From Lucifuga dentata (lineage: Eukaryota > Chordata > Actinopteri > Ophidiiformes > Bythitidae), in assembly GCA_014773175.1 (NCBI GenBank), contig VXCM01000288.1, positions 1 through 64,000 on the forward strand: a stretch of 64,000 bases of DNA, read 5' to 3'. This document shows positions 23,030 through 39,560 of the stretch, one piece after another. The number at the start of each line of letters is the position of its first letter. Positions within the stretch are counted from its first letter, which is position 1. The position numbers and the translations under genes are program-made. Under the pieces are notes generated by a model, which made no database searches, was not told the DNA's origin, and saw only the letters and a program-made list of their open reading frames with translations.

Positions 23030-25328
23030 TCAGTTGGTCTCTCCTTTAGACTTGAGAAGCTCAATCAACTGCTCTGCCTACAAAACACGTAAACAGAAGT
23101 GGAATTAGACCAACACTCCTAGTGATGGGAAGAGATGAGTGAGTGAAAAAAACCACAGTGACATTAAAAGTCAATCTGCTAACGCTAAAGTACAGGGCGC
23201 TAACACAGCGTTGGTGTAATCAAGAGAATTACTTAACAAGATAGATGATTCACACACTGAGTATATGAGACTACAGAGCACAATTTGTGAGTCATACACA
23301 ATATTATACAGTTATATGTGATAATTCTGGATTCCCTGCTGCTCTGCTGATTCCTGCATCAGCTCTCACTACCATTTGCCATTTAGTCAGCCAGTTAGGT
23401 GATGTTTCATAAGCTCTGTATTAATAGAAACCTGAATACATTCGTAAATTATATACAGTAACATTTTTTTGTGCGAAATTAAGAGGAAGGTGCTTACTGT
23501 GATGAACCAATAGGAGTTGGGTCTGTAAAAGAGGCGGGACATGAAGCCCATTTGACTGGCCGGTGCCAGGACATGAAGGTGTAGGTGTGTGACAGAACAG
23601 AATGGAGGCCAATGGAAACCGAACCTGCAGAAAAAAGAAATGGTTTGACTACACAAGCTCACTGCTAAGACGTGTGACCAGAAGAGGAAACCTACAGCAG
23701 AGAAACCCAGAGACTGGTAAAGTGCCAGTCTAGCACATGGCAGACTGGGGTTTGAATCCCAGCCTAGATAGAAAGAGAGAGAGCCAGGCCCACAGACTGG
23801 TGTAATGTGCCTGTCTAGATGTGACAGACCAGGCAAACAGGATGTGCCAGCTAATGTTCAGCTGTCAAACTGATGTTATATCAACATAACAGCAGGCATG
23901 AAATTAATTTGAATAATCAGCTGATTAACAACTGGACAACATTTAGAAGATTATGACATCACCCAAAAGATTAAGTACTGCTGTACACTGTAAATATAGC
24001 TGTGGTGATGTGTACACAGAGTATCATGTTTATTAGTGCCTGCAATCACTGAAGATTGTGTTCTGAGTTGTAACTACAAAATACACCACCACTGCTTGTT
24101 GATGTCACAGAAATCTATACTGCTGCTTTTACAGGATAAGGATATGAAAACAACACACTGAATCCTATCTAAAGTGGAGAAAATGTTATCGTAACTAGAT
24201 TTATCTATAGCTCACCTGACATCGCTGAGATCTGTCACATTGTTTTTCCTCAGGATCTCCTTCCCGGTCTCAACCATCTGTTCCACTATTACAACAAAAA
24301 CACACAATCCCATTTAAACATTGAGCAAATTACAAAAACAAGATCTTACTGAGCTGAAGTTTGTTATTTTACTGATATCTAAATACACAGTAGAAAATAC
24401 TATATTTAGTCAGGTTTTAATCAGTTACTCAGGTATACCATAATTTACTATTTTATATATTTTATTCAGGCACATTGATGAGGAGACACAAGATGTAACT
24501 CCCAGTTGCTAACAGGATGCATTATCAGTGCATTGTCAGTAAAATTGCCATTGGAGGATCAATGACAAAAACTAAAGAACAGACATAGAGGAGCCAAAAT
24601 AAAAGGCTAGGTGTTGAAAAAAAACTTTTGCATTACCTTAAAAATCTAAATTATCTCAACAAACAAACCAAAGAGATTTACAAGAGTTTGTGTAAAATTA
24701 GTATGGGTTTTAACTTGTGGCTTTATTTATTAAAATGAGGAAAGGTATCAAAAATTATCATTGAGCATACGTATATAATAATAAGTATGAAAGCCAAAGG
24801 AACAGCTTTGACACTGATATAAAAATACCTGAGCAATAATCAGCTCTATTAAAAATAATTTGAAGAATCAGTAAAGGGTGTGTTGATGGAGCCTCACCCA
24901 GTGGCACATGCTCTTTACCCAGAGATTTACAGTTTCCGACATGTTTTGTTGGGACAACCAGGTAATGATGAGGAGCTCCAGGGTGGATGTCTTTGAAACA
25001 GGAGAGCTCCTCATCCTGTGCGCATAAAACACAACTTCGTTATAATCCATCAATTATAAGTCAGGATTTATTTAACTGTAGGCTGATTAGCTCTGTAGCA
25101 GCGACTCCAAACTGAGATTCAGGAACCTCACTGTTTACGCCTAGCTAGCTGCAAACCTTCCATGTTATTTAAAAATTACAATATTCTCACACAATGAAGA
25201 AGCTCCGTTTTCATCTCCTTGTTTACAATCTTGCAGAAAATACATTTCTTGTCATATCCTGCATCCGGAGCACTATTTGTTTTACAAATGTCGACCTGAG
25301 CTGGTCGTGTAGCTTCGGCTTCTGCCAT
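23030..25328 (-). CDS. hint3: Histidine triad nucleotide-binding protein 3 (HINT3), 5 exons
   Basis: HINT3 is a HIT-superfamily purine nucleoside phosphoramidate/acyl-adenylate hydrolase. Coding exons in transcript order are 25191-25328, 24898-25015, 24216-24285, 23498-23624 and 23030-23077. They total 501 nt, or 166 aa (human about 182), with all junctions in frame and GT/AG borders. The start is the ATG giving [12 protein letters not shown] CxxC pair (CIFC, residues 29-32) begins the HIT core. [14 protein letters not shown] follows in exon 2. The histidine triad HLHLHV is at residues 122-127, with His122, His124 and His126. The HINT3-typical NSYWFIT ends exon 4, and the last exon encodes a short helix ending KSKGETN. 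All catalytic histidines are present, so the enzyme should be active. It lies between ncoa7 and trmt11 as in mammals. Confidence 0.97.
23690..23835 (+). repeat. tRNA-like SINE sequence in a hint3 intron, apparently two related halves
   Basis: This lies in the intron between hint3 exons 3 and 4. A box A-like TGGTAAAGTGCC (near 23715) and a box B-like GGTTTGAATCCC (near 23748) have pol III spacing, as in tRNA-derived SINEs. A second block about 70 bp on repeats the same order of words (CAGACTGGTGTAATGTGCC... GACAGACCAGG), so the element looks like a diverged dimer. The family is not identified. Confidence 0.45.
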
Positions 25329-25344
25329 TGTTGTACATTGAACT

Positions 25345-25464
25345 AACGTTCAGACCAGCACAATCGATAGCAGAGGTCATCGATCTCAATGGAGAGAGCC
25401 TGTCAACATTCAGACCAGTACAATTGCTCCAAGAAGTTATCGAGCTAAAAGGGCGACAAGAAAG
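25345..25464. repeat. Two-copy 60-bp tandem repeat just upstream of the hint3 start
   Basis: Units 25345-25404 and 25405-25464 both begin with a near-identical word (AACGTTCAGACCAG and AACATTCAGACCAG) and diverge towards their ends. The period is exactly 60 bp, or 20 codons. On the plus strand an open frame from 25328 to 25522 runs through both units, giving TFRPAQSIAEVIDLNGE and then TFRPVQLLQEVIELKGR. The repeat starts 17 bp upstream of the hint3 ATG, so it should lie in the hint3 5' UTR or promoter. Confidence 0.6.
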
Positions 25465-25771
25465 GTTGTCGATTAATAGTAGCACTAAAAGGGAGGTCCA
25501 CCAGAGGACGACAAAGGTCTAGAATATTACATTGAATTAATTTTAACAGTCCTGTAAAAAACAGTGAGTTAGAAAGACTAATTATTTCTCTCTAACTCAC
25601 CTCCCACCTTTCCTCTGACTAACAGAGATTTAATTATCTTTAACTGCATTTCATTACATCAGTATCCTTCATGAAAATATGACGTTTCCTTAATGTTTGG
25701 TAAATTATATACACATACTACAGGCCAGAAGTTTGAGGCCCCCCGCAGATCCAAAAAAAAAAAAAAAAAAT

Positions 25772-25885
25772 NNNNNNNNNNNNNNNNNNNNNNNNNNNNN
25801 NNNNNNNNNNNNNNNNNNNNNNNNNNNNNNNNNNNNNNNNNNNNNNNNNNNNNNNNNNNNNNNNNNNNNNNNNNNNNNNNNNNNN
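25772..25885. other. Assembly gap (114 N)
   Basis: A run of N inside the Tc1 element, preceded by an A tract. Everything inside it is unknown. Confidence 1.
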
Positions 25886-25961
25886 TCAAAGTAACCCCCT
25901 CTGGCCAAATCATAATTCTCAAAACCTTTTGCTTCTCTTTTGAATGGATGTAAGTTTGGCA

Positions 25962-26141
25962 TCATTTTGATAAATGTTTTAGATCGTTGTCCTGTTGAAG
26001 AATGAAATTTTGACCCATAATTTGTAAACCAGATTGAATTGCGTGTCTTTGAAGGATGGAATGGTAATTTTCTTTCTTCATAATTCCTTTAACTTGGACC
26101 AAGTCTCCAGATCTCCTTTCCCCAAAACCCCACAGCATTAC
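25962..26141 (-). pseudogene. Tc1 transposase fragment (DDE catalytic region), broken
   Basis: A 59-codon frame reads VMLWGF, then GDLVQVKGIMKKENYHSILQ, then NFILQQDNDLKHLSK and a stop. This is the Tc1 transposase segment around the second catalytic Asp (QQDND). The usual DPKHTSK motif is changed to DLKHLSK and a stop follows. The downstream part has further stops, and the assembly gap removes the rest. Confidence 0.85.
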
Positions 26142-26669
26142 TGAACCATTCCTATGTTTTACATGCAGAGTAATAGCATGACCAGACTGTGTAGCAAGTT
26201 AATCCCAAAATGATCTGGGAGAAGGCAGACAGTAGGCTATTGAATAGAATGTTAAAACACATAAGCAAGGGAGTTTGGGCAAGGGAGTTGGAACACAACT
26301 GGTACAGACTGATACAGACTGGGCATGCCTTCATTAAAAATAATTTCTTAAGCCACAGTGACTACACAATGTGCTCTTGTTAACACATTCTTCTTGAAAA
26401 CTAATTAGTTACATTTACTTCATGTATTTTTGTCATTTCCTTAGCAATAAATTGTAAAAAAAAAAAAAAAAAAAAAAAAGTGTATAAAAAAGTCAAACTT
26501 CTGGCCTGTAGTGTATATTGTTTTGTATATTTTGGTTATCCATCAGTCAGGATATCTGAGTTAGTATTCAGATTTACCACCAGAAGCATAAAAAAACATC
26601 AATATACAATATTTCATTTGAGAATTCATGATGTATTGTAAGTAAAAGCACCAGCTGGTTTCCTTTTCT

Positions 26670-26706
<37 letters not shown>

Positions 26707-27202
26707 NTTTGTTTTTTTTTTTTTGCATAAATCTGATCAGGTGCTACCATCTAGGAAACTGCATGTTTACTTATATAAACCAACTGAATATAGAACTTTT
26801 CTGAGTTTGTGTATGGATGCTTAGAAGGAGAATTACATTTATAACTCTCACAAATATACATTCATATGCTATATGAGACATCAGTAGTTTAGTCTGTGCT
26901 GCATTAACACACTGTTGACCAAATTTGCTATACTCTCCTTTGGCACTGCCTAGCAGATTCACATTGACAGAATGTAAATCAAATTCAACAAAGAAAAAAA
27001 AAACACACACACATATCTTTTGCTTTTCTGGTTCATTTTCTTACAAAACATTTAAATATAGACGGTAAAAAATAATATATAATAGCAATTGAAAATCACT
27101 GGAAAAAACATTTGAAACATTTCCTTCTTTAGCATTTGGGTCCCTTCCTTGTAAAAAATGTACACTTCATAGATAAATATATTTTTTCTAGACACTATAG
27201 CT

Positions 27203-27208
27203 TTTATT
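27203..27208 (-). terminator. ncoa7: ncoa7 candidate polyadenylation signal
   Basis: AATAAA on the minus strand about 0.74 kb after the stop codon (27944-27946). Position and motif only; other weaker signals may exist. Confidence 0.3.
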
Positions 27209-27943
27209 TTTGACCTGAGTGGTTAGAACATTCATGTCATATCAGATAAGACTCCAAAAATATACTTAGACTCCTAATAGGCCATTGGGAGTTCTATTAC
27301 CTTACACTGTTTTACCCTACATTATTTCCTTTACACTTTAGCCTTTAAGGTTTATATTGCCTTTTATCTGCTAAAACAAGCAGACACTTTTTTGCCTTTA
27401 CTTTATGATCAAATAAAGCATGCAAACTTGCACACATTTTAAAGTTTTAAAATCAGTATGTTGTTAATCATAAAATAAAGACATTTTTTAAAAATTTCTG
27501 AATGTGCTTATTGTCAAAAGAGCCATTAAATCAAACAGTCTTACTGTGGACTTCGTATTGTAATGCTCTCCACAAGGAGAGGGAATGAAGAGCTTAAAGC
27601 TTTGGATGCCAGTTACTTACTGGGCTTAGCACAGTTTACTGCTGAGCAGCAGGCAGTTTAAGTCAGAATACAGCAGCAGGACCCTGAATCTCTGCACTTC
27701 ATTTAGCCAGAGTAACCAAGTGGAAAACACGGATCAAACCAGCAAAAATAGAAGGCCCGGTCTAGAACAGGCTGCGTACTGTATGTGGTCTAACCTGAGC
27801 CATGTATACAGATGATATTTACTGCTTTAACATGTTACATCAAGGCTAAACCACATTGGAGCCTTGATGTCATGAAGTTCTGCAACTCCAGACAGGACAG
27901 TGGGCTCCATTATATTTGTCTCTTATTTTTCAGTTGTTCTCCT

Positions 27944-31726
<3,783 letters not shown>

Positions 31727-31830
31727 GGTTGAAGCAGAGGTGTTGGATGATAAACTTGAAGAAACGATGAGGGCACAGAGTAGATGGTTTGGAGACTCAG
31801 GGTTGAAGCAGCATGCTGAGTCTCTGCCAT

Positions 31831-31841
31831 TATTATATATA
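31831..31841 (-). promoter_or_regulatory. ncoa7: TATA box for the MGIAYSVGE-start ncoa7 transcript
   Basis: TATATATAATA on the minus strand lies about 105 nt upstream of the ATG at 31724-31726, which has a strong Kozak context (ACCATGG). It predicts initiation near 31805. A small uORF (MLLQP, ATG at 31812-31814) would be on the transcript only if initiation is slightly upstream of that. Confidence 0.5.
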
Positions 31842-34531
31842 CCTGCAGTTCAAGCACTGAGATAAGCCCTTTTGACCATAAACCCTCCCTTTAGCTCTGC
31901 ACGACCAGCATGAAGGATTTCACAAAGGAGCATGAAAGTCAAAGGCGGTGACACATTAACTTGACCTGCTGTGGGTCCCTGTCCTTAAGCCTGGCTAGAG
32001 TTCAGACAGTTACTGTGTCATGGTAGCTCAGTGGGTGAATGAAATGGTTTTGGCGAGAGATACAGCCCTGTCTGCTGTGGATCTGTTTTACACACCTTAC
32101 CGTCTCTCATTTTTCTGTCAATCTGCTCATCTTGAGGCTCTACCCCTCTTTTTTTTCTCATGCATCTATTCCATCCCAATCATTTCTCTCAGTCTTTCTT
32201 TTTCTCTTTCTCTTTAAACAAGCCAAACAAGGCAAAAAAGGGGAAGTTTTAGTTTTGTTTTGCATTCTCAAACAGCAGTTTCTCTGAGTAAAGAAAAAAC
32301 AAAGAAAGATGAATGGTGGAGATGCACAAAACACTACCCACAGCAAGACTGTCATTAGAGTAGAAATGATATAGGATAATACAACATTGATGATAAATGG
32401 TGACACAGATGGTGTGATACATGATGTTGGCTTGATTTAAGAACTTCATGCTGATGGCATGTGTGTGTTGTAATATTCTATTATAATTCTATGTATTTTA
32501 TTTTATTTTATTTTATTTTATTTAGAATTTGGGATTTAATGCACTTTATGTACTGAACCTATAGAATGAGATGACATGGACAACTCTCTCTCTGCATATA
32601 TCAGTTGGGCCTCTGTCTTCATAGTCTCCACTCTGTCAGGCTTAGTCTCAGCCACAAAGCTTAGTGTCAAGATTTAATCAAACTTCAAACCTGGATTTCA
32701 TGTTGACCATTAAAACATAGTCAATTTTCAATACTAACTATTGAAAACTATCAATTACCAGTGTTGGCTTCAGTGATTATCTGTTCACACTACTGTTCAA
32801 ACACAAATCAAGTTGTTGGTTTCTTCTATCTCTGGCCATTAGGATCAGTAGGTAAACACAAATAAACAGACATACAAACAGATCATCTAAAGACTACATG
32901 CTCTTCAGTCAGTAATCTGCTTATGTTTTTTTGTAGAAGCTTCTCTTCTTTATGAGTCAGTCTGCACATCAGCAAACTCACAAACTTTACACAGTTTCTG
33001 TAAGAACGTTGTTTACAAATGTGTATAAAAGAAGGGGTATCATCTTTCATTTGTTTATAATAATTATGATGTTACACAATGACAATGTGAGATTATGTCA
33101 AGTTGATTTCCAGAATTATTGGATATAATTGCAATCATCAAACGCAGGTTTGTTTATGTTGAGATATCAGGTTGGGAGATTACAATAAGACTTTGGGGTC
33201 AACAATGAGCCATGGAGTTCTTACACAATAGAAACAGGATGAAAAGGAGATCAATGTGAGACAGTGTGCAGTCTGACATACACACACAAGCGATAAGCAA
33301 ACACACATGCACACAGATACATGCTTTAAATAATAACTTGCATACATAGTACTCAGGAATACACTGTAAATGTGTCCACGCAAACCCCATGACTGTACAC
33401 TTGTCAGCGCAACACACATGCATACACACGCACACATGCAGAAAGACTTACAGCTACAAGAAAACGAACAGAAAAATTACAGATTGGACATTGTCCTGAT
33501 TTTATATGACTTACTTATACTTGTTTTGTTGCACACTTGTTATATTTCTGCCAAACTGCAAAGCACTTAATAAAAACTTTTGCTATCTTGCCCAGCATAT
33601 TGCATCAATAAAAGGAGAAAGTGGGCTGTACATAGACATATTTGATGCTACAGTATTCCTAAAGTTATCCATAACACTAAGTGACATTTTTACGAGTGGC
33701 TGATATTCATCATGATGCAGATGCACAGACGTTGAACTGTGGTTTTAGCCAACAGCAAAAAGGAAGCACTGCTGCCTTAGATGAGGGATTTCACCTCTTC
33801 CTTTACAGAAATCAGCCCTCTGTTACTCATAGCCTGAAGCTGGTTTGGTTTCCACTATGGACGTTGTCACAGTAAAACTGTCATATTCAGAAAAGTTTTC
33901 CTTCCTGACTGGGTTTGAACAGCACTCTCAAAAATGTGAACCAAACCATATTTCATCTGGAACTGAGGCACCATTATGGTTACTACAAGTACAGTTATGG
34001 TAAAAAATATTTTCCATTTCCAAATTTTCCTGCAAACCGTACTGAGATTCTGTGTATACCATCAGTATGAGTAGACATAATCTTTAATCTTTTATTAATT
34101 TCTCTGTGTCAGGCAGCTAGTTGGACAAAGTGATTTAGAGATAAGCTAATGGCTTTATGGATAGATTCTTTCCACCTTGGCTGCAAACTACAGCAGCGTA
34201 TTACTGCCACCATGACAAAAAAATTTTTGGCAAGTGCCTCCATATGAAAATACACAGATAATCACTTGCGTTGTTTGGGTCATTTCCCAGAGGCTGAGGG
34301 TATCTGGGAAATGATGTGTGCTTTCATACACATTTACGCACGCACTCACTCACACAAACTCCTTTTCTTGGCATTGAGTTGTGGCTTTGGTTGTTGTAGA
34401 GCTGCTGTTGCTTCATCTCTCCTTCACTTCCTATGAATCCTCTCTGTCCCAGCATGGGAACTAACAGGAAACTTGCAGGGGCCAGTATGCCCATTTCTCT
34501 GGGTACAGTGCACACATGCACACACACACAC

Positions 34532-34537
<6 letters not shown>

Positions 34538-34576
<39 letters not shown>
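34538..34576. repeat. GA dinucleotide microsatellite
   Basis: A pure GA tract flanked by CA-rich sequence. Confidence 0.95.
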
Positions 34577-34582
<6 letters not shown>

Positions 34583-35424
34583 CACAGAAAGAATTAGTCG
34601 TGCAGGAACTGACATATTGTAAGTACACACATACACACACAGATGCAAGTGCTCACACACCTTTTGAAAAGAACCAGCATCACTGTGAAGGAGGGCATAA
34701 TATTAGGATCCTATGTGTCCCTGCAAGCATTTTGATTTTGTAATGTGAAATACAATTGTTCGTTTGTTGATTTTTGGAGATGAATATAGGTATTAACATC
34801 TGAGCAGCACCAATACTGGTAAATCTATTGTATAAACCCTTTTCTTTTCTGTTTTGATTGCAATCCATCAACATTCCACAAACATTATTCTAATTTTTTT
34901 ATGTTCTTTTGAAAATGTCAAGGGCATTTAAAAAAATTATGGTTATTAAAGGGATTATTATTCACCTTGAAATTCATGGCAATTTATTAAAATGCAACTG
35001 AAGAATGTAGTGTAATGCAATAGCTGCTCAAAAAATGAATTATGCTAGCATGCAGCTTTATAGCTGAAGAAAAACAGACAGTTTGAGCTGCAGCAGGATG
35101 AAAAGGGGAACAGAGGTATGTTTAAGATTTATTATAGGATGATGAAAGAGTGACTGTAAAGTGGATTTATTATATTCATATTCCAAACCTGTTATGTAAC
35201 TAAAGCATTCTTACAAGGTACAAACTCACACTGGAAAATGGTAACAATGCTCTTGTGACCATCATATAATATGAGGTATTATATGACTGTGTCATAATAC
35301 ACTGTCCATATCTGTTAAATTAGATGAGTTTGTGCAGCTGCAACTTACTGAGACACAAAAAGAGAGGTAGAGTGCTGCTTGACTCACTATTGGACCATTT
35401 GTATTTAGTTTTATATAGTCATTG

Positions 35425-35757
35425 GATGCTCAGAGGCTCAGTGTTTAATACTGTCACCTCACAAAAAGAAGGTAAGTCCAGGATTTGACTCTTGGGAGTT
35501 TTCTCTGAGGAATTTGTATGTTCTCCTTGTGCCTATGTGAGTTTAGTCCAGCTGCTTCAGTTTTCTCTCACAGTCATGCAGGTTATGTGAATTAGAAATT
35601 CTAAATGATAGGCGGGAGTGTGTTTATCAATGAATTTGTCTGTGTGTGTGACAGGCTGGCAAGTTGTGTCCAGAAGTACCCTGCCTCTTGCCCCGGTGGG
35701 ACAGGCTCCAGCCCCCAATAACCCTGCACAGGGTACAGGGCATAGAGGATGGATGAC
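35425..35757 (+). mobile_element. tRNA-derived SINE, nearly full length
   Basis: The head has tRNA-like words (GGCTCAGTGTTTAATACTGT, then CACCTCACAAAAAGAAGG). The body has TGTATGTTCTCCTTGTGCC and CAGTTTTCTCTCACAGTCAT, then GCAGGTTATGTGAATTAG. The 3' part has GACAGGCTGGCAAGTTGTGT, CAGAAGTACCCTGCCTCT, GGGACAGGCTCCAGCCCCCA and a tail GGATGGATGA. This is the layout of the widespread teleost SINE. Mutations in box B make it an old copy. Confidence 0.8.
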
Positions 35758-36411
35758 TAAAAAAACACTCAGTTGGAGAAATATTTCCCATCATTACAAC
35801 AGATGTAAGATAGAGGTCATTGACAGTGATTGAGCTTCAGATACTGGCTGCAGCCTAAATAAGGCTTTATATCAACTGGCACAGTCAAATTCTCTGCCTA
35901 GTCTCTGTTAAAGGCCCACACGGTTGTTTTCACATGTTTTTTTCTGATTATACTCTTGTATGGGTGTACAACCCATTCTGCTTGAATAACAGCTCCCTAA
36001 CTCTCCTGATGGGCAGCACTCCCAGCATCTTTCACCTAGGTTCAACCTGAATGAGGTCTATCAGCCAGAATAACACCTGTGTGTGTGTACAGGGACTTAA
36101 ATTGGCTGTTGTGTTTTGTTTGAAGAACAGATAGCAACATTTTTGAGTCTGGTTTGGCTGGATAGAAAACTTCTCAGCGACAACGTGAGAACAACCCACT
36201 GACAGTAAACTGCTGACTTCCATTGGCATTATACTGACAGATAAGACTAATAACTAATTATTTTGCTGATAGAAAAACGGTAACAATATTTTAAAAAGCC
36301 TAAATAAATTAACATTTCAGTTAATTCCTGAGAGTCAGTGTGTAGAAATTGCATTTTGCTTTTTGTTGCAAAATTGTATTCGAGACTGTTTGGTAAAGGT
36401 GATAATCTCTG

Positions 36412-36442
<31 letters not shown>

Positions 36443-38504
36443 GAGGATGTGACTGAGCTGTACAATGAAGAAATTAGGCCTATATGTGAAGTTTATCATC
36501 CAAACCACACCATCCCCAAATGTTACATTATCTTGTCATCAAGAAACACATTTTATATAATCTTGTGTTTTTCTTGACTAAATAAAATGCATTAATCTCT
36601 GAGCCATATCTTAAATTAGATTCATTACATTCATATAAGAAATCAGCTTCACTTCAGCATTTAGAGACGCTTTGGACGCTAAAATGCAGTTTAAAGGCCA
36701 TTTCTTGACCATGAATTGACCCCACGAAGTATTGATTTTAAACTTTACAGAAGTCTACCCAGTGTATACGTGTGCATGCATGTGCGTGCACATGCATTGT
36801 AAGGACTTGGTTGCATGACTTTATCTGTATTTACGTGTGCATTTACATAGGTTAGCATGCGTCTGTTTGTGTGGGTGGACGTGCATGCTAGTCAACAATG
36901 TACGTGTCTAAATGATAATAAACAGGACTGAACAGGACTGTAAGTCAATTCTGACACTCAGAGAGCACAACTATAACAGAGTTCACACAAAGATTAGGGG
37001 TATATTTAGAATTAGGTTATATGTATATGCTGTTAGACAAAGATAAAAAACAAATTCATTAAAAACAAGCATAAAAACCATAGCGTAGATTCAGATATGT
37101 AACATGTCCTTACCAATATTAATTAAGCAGATGCTGAATTAGCCTCCACCAATATTTGTACCAAACTCAAACAATCTTATTGGGTTAATTGGTATTAATG
37201 TAGAGTTGCCAGGTTTATGTGTGGTTTATGTGTTTTGTAAGAAATGGGTAATTTTGATGATGTGAAAAAGCACGTTATGGGGGATACCTGCTCATCTGGC
37301 AACCTACAGTCAGGCTGTGCTGCTCATTGTCGGTGGAGTGTGAGATCAATGAACAGCAGTGAGTTTGAAGTGGGAGATAATTATAGCTTAAACATCATGG
37401 AATTTAAGAGCGTTTGGTTTGAACATTGGTAGGGACATGCAATATTCACAGTTGTGCACATGTGCTTGGTGTCTCGTTTTCTATGTCATATACAAGCATA
37501 AGAGCTTGTATTTAAATAATGTCATCAAATCCTTGCAAACAATTAGCAATTTGACACTACTGACAGTACTGGCAACCATCATCAGTGATGCTCAGCAGCC
37601 TGTTCTGAAATCATTCTTAGGGGAAAATTTAAGACCTTAATTGTTTATTCATATCTGTGATTGTTCAAACATATTTGTTTCTAAAATCTATCATGTGTCA
37701 ATATTAAACATTAAATTTAGATTCAAATTTACAATAATAAAAATTAAAATCAGAAAAAAATCCATACAAGTCTTGTTTTCAGTAAGTTGAATAATCAAAT
37801 ACAGAAATAATAACATAAATAAATAAATGAATAAACCAAATGTTTTGCAGAACCAAGCTCCTTGGTTCTGTTTGACAGAAAAACATAAAGACAGCAAGTG
37901 CAGATTTTGGTCATCCAAGAAAAAAATGTATCAATGTTAAAACCAAAGCTTATGCCCTTGGTAAAAGCCAGTTGTAATTTCTGCAGCTTCATGGTTGTTT
38001 TCCCCCCTGTGGCTCCCCAACACAACTTGGAAGTATCACAAAGTTAATGTAATTATGCTTTTGTTCTTTTTTTTTTTTTTTTTTTTTTCAGCTGCTTGCT
38101 GAGGAGCCAAATCTCAGAGAACTGGCTTCGCCAGATAAAGAAATGCTTTTGGTCTGTGTGCATGTGTGCATGCATGTGTGCATGTGTGTTTGTGTGTGTC
38201 TGCAGCTAAATTTAAGAACAAATACGATCTGATCATGACAACTTGTTTTGTTTTACTACAGTTGCATTTACCACAACTTAAAATGATAAACTATCATGCG
38301 TTTGTAGGTGGTAACTGGTGGGTGTATGGGGAAATTACAGTGTGACTCAAGGGAATAATTTGTAATAGCAATAAGAAGAACATCTGGTAAAGTCTGTGCA
38401 TACTGTCCTGGGAATTCTAAAAGTAAAGTATCATATCTGACATATTTGTTTGATCTTTTTATGTCTTATTCTCCATTGCCTTTTCCCTTTCTCATGCATA
38501 GTCC

Positions 38505-38532
38505 TTCCCCCCCCCCCCCCNCCCCCCCCCCC
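38505..38532. repeat. Poly-C tract with an embedded N
   Basis: About 27 C with the N at 38521. A similar C tract lies at 7091-7121 (N at 7109). Both are points where sequencing or assembly failed. Confidence 0.9.
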
Positions 38533-39244
38533 ACTGCCCTGTCACTAAAATTGCTTACTTAGCATTTGTAACAGGGACATTTAACATTTAATGCTCTTTT
38601 GTGACACTCTGATGCAATATCTGTAGCAGCAAGTAAATGAGTGTTTCAGGCCTGATGACAGGTGTAATTACTGTGACTCTACTGTGTCATTCAGAGTTAA
38701 TCAGTGATGTTTCTACAAGTGGTTTTCACTGACCTACATACAATGCAACAGTATCTGTGGGTGCATTTGCTTCCTCTGCCACTGTTTCCACGCTTCTAGG
38801 GAAATTCATGTGGGTACGAGATGAAAGAAGAGTTTAATCAAAGAGAGTAGATGTATGTCATTTCTCAGTACAAAACACTTGGTGAATTTCCTTTCTCAAG
38901 CAAATAAAACAATTCACTGGAAGCATAAAAGAAGTTATGATTTTGTTTCTTTCTGCTGTCTGTTCTGAGCGATTCTGAATAATGAAATGAAACTGATACT
39001 TCTAATGTTCCAATAGATGTTTAAACTGCTGAAACTGAAAAATGTGCAAATGATGTGATGTATTTGATTTGTCTTTCTAGAAAACCTTTTTTTTTTTTTT
39101 TTTTTTATGTGTCCCAGGTTCATTTTCCTACAGCTGTTACTGACAAAAGATAACTGAGTTGCTGCATCCTTTGCACAATATCTATACGTAAAATATGCAG
39201 ACTACAGTTATGGTTAATACAGTGACTAAACTGACTAAACTTTT

Positions 39245-39560
39245 TCATTACCTCAAGGAGGTGTCACTTTCACTCGCATCATGAACCAATTTTCACAAAA
39301 CTTGGTGGAAGGTGGGACATGAATAAGGAAAGAATCCATTATATTTTGGCAGATCCAGGAATTTTTAAACTGATTTGTTAACATTGTGAGATGGGACTTC
39401 TTTTTTTTTTTTTTTTTTTTTTTTTTTGATATTCTTGTCAGTTTCTTTGAAATTAACATCAATTACAATAAAGAAGTCTAGAATATTGTCCTATGATAGA
39501 CTTTCAATAGTCTAATAGTGGAGATTGGTCTGGATTCTAGATAAGGATTCAGATCTTTTT
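39245..39560 (+). mobile_element. Old copy of an abundant dispersed repeat ('ACTTGGTGGAAGG' family)
   Basis: The words CCTCAAGGAGGTGTCACTTT, ACTTGGTGGAAGGTGGGACA, GGAAAGAATCCATTATATTT, GCAGATCCAGGAATTTTT and AACATTGTGAGATGGGACTT occur in the order known from a repeat common in fish genomes. A poly-T expansion interrupts it. The class is not assigned. Confidence 0.65.

Larger units (their letters stand above)
25711..26514 (-). mobile_element. Degenerate Tc1/mariner element
   Basis: Terminal inverted repeats face each other: left ACTACAGGCCAGAAGTTTGA near 25716-25735, right its complement near 26493-26512, each flanked by TA-rich sequence. Between them are a 114-N assembly gap (25772-25885), part of a Tc1 transposase on the minus strand and an A21 tract. 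It sits in the hint3-ncoa7 intergenic space. The left end carries a small insertion relative to the right. The element is clearly inactive. Confidence 0.85.

Noticed and set aside
32015..32050. tRNA gene suggested by GGTAGCTCAGTGGG
   Set aside because: Box A-like word only; no box B or cloverleaf follows. At most a SINE head fragment.
38092..38150. Plus-strand exon (LLAEEPNLRELASPDKEMLL) after a poly-T/CAG acceptor
   Set aside because: The acceptor is created by a T tract; no partner exon, no recognised protein, and a TG microsatellite follows directly.
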